From NCBI GenBank assembly GCA_002454195.1, contig DKIJ01000021.1:1-17405 (forward strand): a stretch of DNA of 17,405 nucleotides, read 5' to 3'. The notes beneath the pieces are model-generated. The model ran no database searches. It was not told where the DNA came from and was given only the letters and a program-made list of their open reading frames with translations. The DNA is from Flavobacterium sp. UBA6721 (GTDB lineage: Bacteria; Bacteroidota; Bacteroidia; Flavobacteriales; Flavobacteriaceae). Positions 15,696 through 17,405 of the stretch are shown piece after piece. The position numbers and the translations under genes are program-made. Every line of letters starts with the position of its first letter. The stretch's first letter is position 1.

Positions 15696-16430
15696 ATGAA
15701 AAAAAGTATTTTAATTTTGATTGTGTTTTTCTTACTTATTCCAAAGAACTCAATAGCACAAAGTAGTAATAATAACGCAGCAGCAATTGCTGGTGTCGCA
15801 GGGGGGCTTTTAGCTATTGGAGCAGGAATAGCAGCAGTTGAAGAAATGAAAGAAAGGGCAGAATTAACAGCAACACAATGGATTTTGGCTAATCATCCAG
15901 AATTGAAGAGTTTTTCACTTAAAACTCTCGATTTTAATGGAAAAAAATTAAAAGATATGTCTTCAACATCTGTAATTAGTTTTAAAATTCAAGAATTTAA
16001 TCCCTCTGATAAGGTTGTTTTAGATGGAAAAAAACAAGTTTTATTTGGTTTTACTAGTTTTGGATGGATTAATGAAGCTGGAATCGATTTTAGTAAAGTT
16101 AAATGGTTTTTGATAGACAGTACAGAATGGATGAATATGATGGTTGCATATTCAAAAGTGTCTTCTAGTGAAAAAAATGAAGCTATAATTAAAGATAAAT
16201 TAAATAAAGGGAATATTGTAAATAATGGAGTTAAGGTAAAAGGTAAACTCGAAATTCCTTTTTATAAACTTGAGGGGGATATGTATTTAGTAACTGATTA
16301 TTCTCCAGAAATGAAGTTGATTTATAATGAAAAAAGCTTAGGAATCTTTTTGAAAGAAACAGGTGATTTAGTACAGATGGCAAGAGGAAATCTGATTGAA
16401 ACACATGAGTTTTATTTTGATGAAAAATAA
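15696..16430 (+). CDS. Secreted protein of unknown function with a Gly/Ala-rich segment
   Basis: I do not recognise a family. A clear signal peptide (about 1-22, ending SIAQ) is followed by a Gly/Ala-rich hydrophobic stretch, AAAIAGVAGGLLAIGAGIAAV (about 28-48, with a glycine-zipper pattern), which could insert in a membrane or help assembly. The next segment is charged (EEMKERAEL). The rest (about 60-244) is soluble-looking, mixed alpha/beta, with WILANHPELKSFSLK and several aromatic motifs (FGFTSFGWINEAGI, KWFLIDSTEWMNMM). There is no Cys after the signal, so it is not a lipoprotein. The ATG at 15696 is the only one that gives the full signal peptide. It stands alone, with an intrinsic terminator 22 bases after the stop. 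No functional link to the fructan genes is apparent. Confidence 0.85.
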   Translation: MKKSILILIVFFLLIPKNSIAQSSNNNAAAIAGVAGGLLAIGAGIAAVEEMKERAELTATQWILANHPELKSFSLKTLDFNGKKLKDMSSTSVISFKIQEFNPSDKVVLDGKKQVLFGFTSFGWINEAGIDFSKVKWFLIDSTEWMNMMVAYSKVSSSEKNEAIIKDKLNKGNIVNNGVKVKGKLEIPFYKLEGDMYLVTDYSPEMKLIYNEKSLGIFLKETGDLVQMARGNLIETHEFYFDEK

Positions 16431-16451
16431 ATTACTTACAAATTAATTAAG

Positions 16452-16475
16452 ACGTTCCTTTTAGGAGCGTTTTTT
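16452..16475 (+). terminator. Intrinsic terminator after the secreted protein gene
   Basis: ACGTTCCT (16452-16459) pairs with AGGAGCGT (16463-16470), one G-T wobble, with a 3-base loop and then TTTTT. It is compact and GC-richer than its surroundings, a standard Rho-independent terminator. Confidence 0.9.
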
Positions 16476-16571
16476 ATTTATTAGAGTGTTAGATTATAAA
16501 AAAGTATAGTTTTACATAAATATACGTTATCTTTATAATTCATTATTCCTTAATAGTTTAGGTTATTCTCT

Positions 16572-17165
16572 ATGGGACGTTATGCTAATTATCCGACAAC
16601 AGTTGAAGACTGTTTGTTTATTTCAATCACAAAGTTAAAAGAGTGGAATTACCTTAATTTTATAGGTACTAAATCGGGTACAATTAGCTGGAGCAGGAAC
16701 GGAGAGAAACATTCCAGTATTGGAATTTCTGTAACTAATACGGATTTTGAAAGGTTTATAGTTTTGGATTATAAAAGTAATGGAGAGCCTAGAAATTATA
16801 AAGTAAAAATTATTAGTAAACCGTCTAATTTAGGAAAAGGAGAAGTGTTTTATTTTGTTTGTCCAAGTACAAAAAAGCATTGCCGAAAATTATATTTGCT
16901 TAGCGGTTATTTTTTGCACCGAGAAGCTTTTCATGGTTTGATGTATCAAAAACAATTAGAAAGTAAAAGAAGCAGGGATTTAGGTAAATTATTTGAAGCT
17001 TGTTATGTTCCTGATGAAGTTTATGAGGAACGATATAAAAAGTATTTCAAAACGCACTACAACGGCAAAGAAACGAAACGTTACAAAAAGTTAAACAGTA
17101 AAATACAGAAAGCTGATAGTTTTCCTATTGGAACTTTTGAAAAGTTATTAATGGGTAAATACTAA
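16572..17165 (+). CDS. Hypothetical protein with a Cys/His cluster
   Basis: I cannot name a family with confidence. The 197-residue protein has no signal peptide or membrane segment and is basic at the C-terminus, so it is probably cytoplasmic. Two parts stand out. The N-terminal half is beta-rich (FIGTKSGTISWSRNGEKHSS, then IGISVTNTDFERFIVLDYK). A central segment, YFVCPSTKKHCRKLYLL followed by HREAFHGLMY, carries two Cys and several His, a possible metal-binding knuckle. The C-terminal third is rich in Lys, Tyr and Arg (KKYFKTHYNGKETKRYKKL). Similar small proteins with a CP-x4-HCRKLY pattern occur, as far as I recall, in Flavobacteria, often near mobile or phage-like genes. The start ATG has only a terminator upstream and its own promoter is not evident. 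It is the last protein gene before the tRNA on the other strand. Confidence 0.75.
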   Translation: MGRYANYPTTVEDCLFISITKLKEWNYLNFIGTKSGTISWSRNGEKHSSIGISVTNTDFERFIVLDYKSNGEPRNYKVKIISKPSNLGKGEVFYFVCPSTKKHCRKLYLLSGYFLHREAFHGLMYQKQLESKRSRDLGKLFEACYVPDEVYEERYKKYFKTHYNGKETKRYKKLNSKIQKADSFPIGTFEKLLMGKY

Positions 17166-17324
17166 AATAGTTTTAAGTAGTATCTAAAGTAGATTAAAAT
17201 AGACTTCATTAAGTGCAAAAAGTGTAAAAAATGTAACGAAAACAAAACCTTATTTATTGGATAAAAACAGTTTTTAAAACGACTTTCAAACTTCACAATA
17301 CAGAAATCGTACAAATCTAAAAAT

Positions 17325-17367
17325 AAAAAAACCGCAACTAATTGATTTATGATTAGTTACAGTTTTT
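17325..17367 (-). terminator. Intrinsic terminator of the tRNA gene (possibly bidirectional)
   Basis: On the - strand AACTAAT (17358-17352) pairs with ATTAGTT (17342-17336). The stem extends outward over two mismatches to AAAAACTG and CGGTTTTT, ending in a T-run. It begins a few bases after the tRNA 3' end. The T-run at 17363-17367 would let it also stop + strand transcripts from the upstream gene. Confidence 0.75.
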
Positions 17368-17372
17368 ATACG

Positions 17373-17405
17373 CAGAGAGAAAGGGATTCGAACCCTCGAT
17401 ACAGT
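17373..17405 (-). tRNA. 3' part of a tRNA gene, probably tRNA-Ser, cut by the window edge
   Basis: Read on the - strand, the end of the window gives T-stem GAGGG, T-loop TTCGAAT, T-stem CCCTT, acceptor 3' strand TCTCTCT and discriminator G, followed by CG rather than an encoded CCA. A G at the discriminator, and ACTGTATC before the T-stem that looks like the end of a long variable arm, fit tRNA-Ser. The anticodon lies outside the window, so the identity is not proven. Confidence 0.8.

Noticed and set aside
17208..17261. Short frame encoding IKCKKCKKCNENKTLFIG, resembling a zinc-ribbon tail
   Set aside because: It has no start codon, is only about 20 codons between stops, and the Cys/Lys pattern can arise from A-rich sequence.
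15125..17372. A complete integrated element between the fructokinase and tRNA genes
   Set aside because: No integrase, transposase, mobilisation gene or direct repeat of the tRNA end is visible; only the fragment and two unknown genes are present.
1..17405. CRISPR arrays or insertion sequences
   Set aside because: No regularly spaced direct repeats, no transposase-like protein and no terminal inverted repeats flanking a coding region were seen.

Overview
The window is low in GC and lacks clear Shine-Dalgarno sites. It carries SusC/SusD-type outer-membrane proteins, a hybrid two-component system and a tRNA gene without an encoded CCA end. Together these point to the phylum Bacteroidota, and most likely to a Flavobacterium-like member of the Flavobacteriia. 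The organism assignment is inferred from gene types, composition and style, not from a database match.

Positions 73-15124 hold a compact fructan (levan/inulin-type) polysaccharide utilization locus, all on the + strand. The order is: hybrid two-component sensor/regulator with a sugar-binding periplasmic domain (73-2805); a 623-base regulatory gap rich in inverted repeats; SusC-like TonB-dependent transporter (3429-6590); SusD-like lipoprotein (6601-8346); a third lipoprotein resembling the DUF4960 surface glycan-binding proteins of fructan loci (8365-9534); two tandem, paralogous GH32 lipoproteins (9594-11144 and 11148-12704); an MFS sugar porter (12771-14093); and a PfkB-family fructokinase (14228-15124). 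The gene set matches the known Bacteroides thetaiotaomicron levan locus (BT1754-BT1765). The expected flow is binding and cutting of fructan at the outer membrane by the GH32 and binding lipoproteins, import through SusC/D, release of fructose, uptake across the inner membrane by the MFS porter, and phosphorylation by the fructokinase. Fructose or a short fructoside in the periplasm would be read by the regulator, which then activates the susC promoter region.

The operon is punctuated by two perfect 12-bp hairpins: one between the binding protein and the first GH32 gene, and one directly in front of the fructokinase. The fructokinase also has its own candidate Bacteroidota-type promoter and a visibly higher GC content than the genes before it, so it may be a separately regulated or separately acquired module.

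From 15125 to the end the window changes character. It holds a large inverted repeat, a 5'-truncated remnant of a toprim-like (DUF6371-like) gene, a secreted protein of unknown function with a glycine/alanine-rich segment and a clear intrinsic terminator, a second unknown protein with a Cys/His cluster, and on the - strand a terminator followed by the 3' end of a tRNA gene (probably tRNA-Ser) that runs off the window. I saw no CRISPR array, insertion sequence or complete mobile element. The fructan locus itself is a known kind of system; the least explained parts are the inverted repeats and the two unknown genes near the tRNA.
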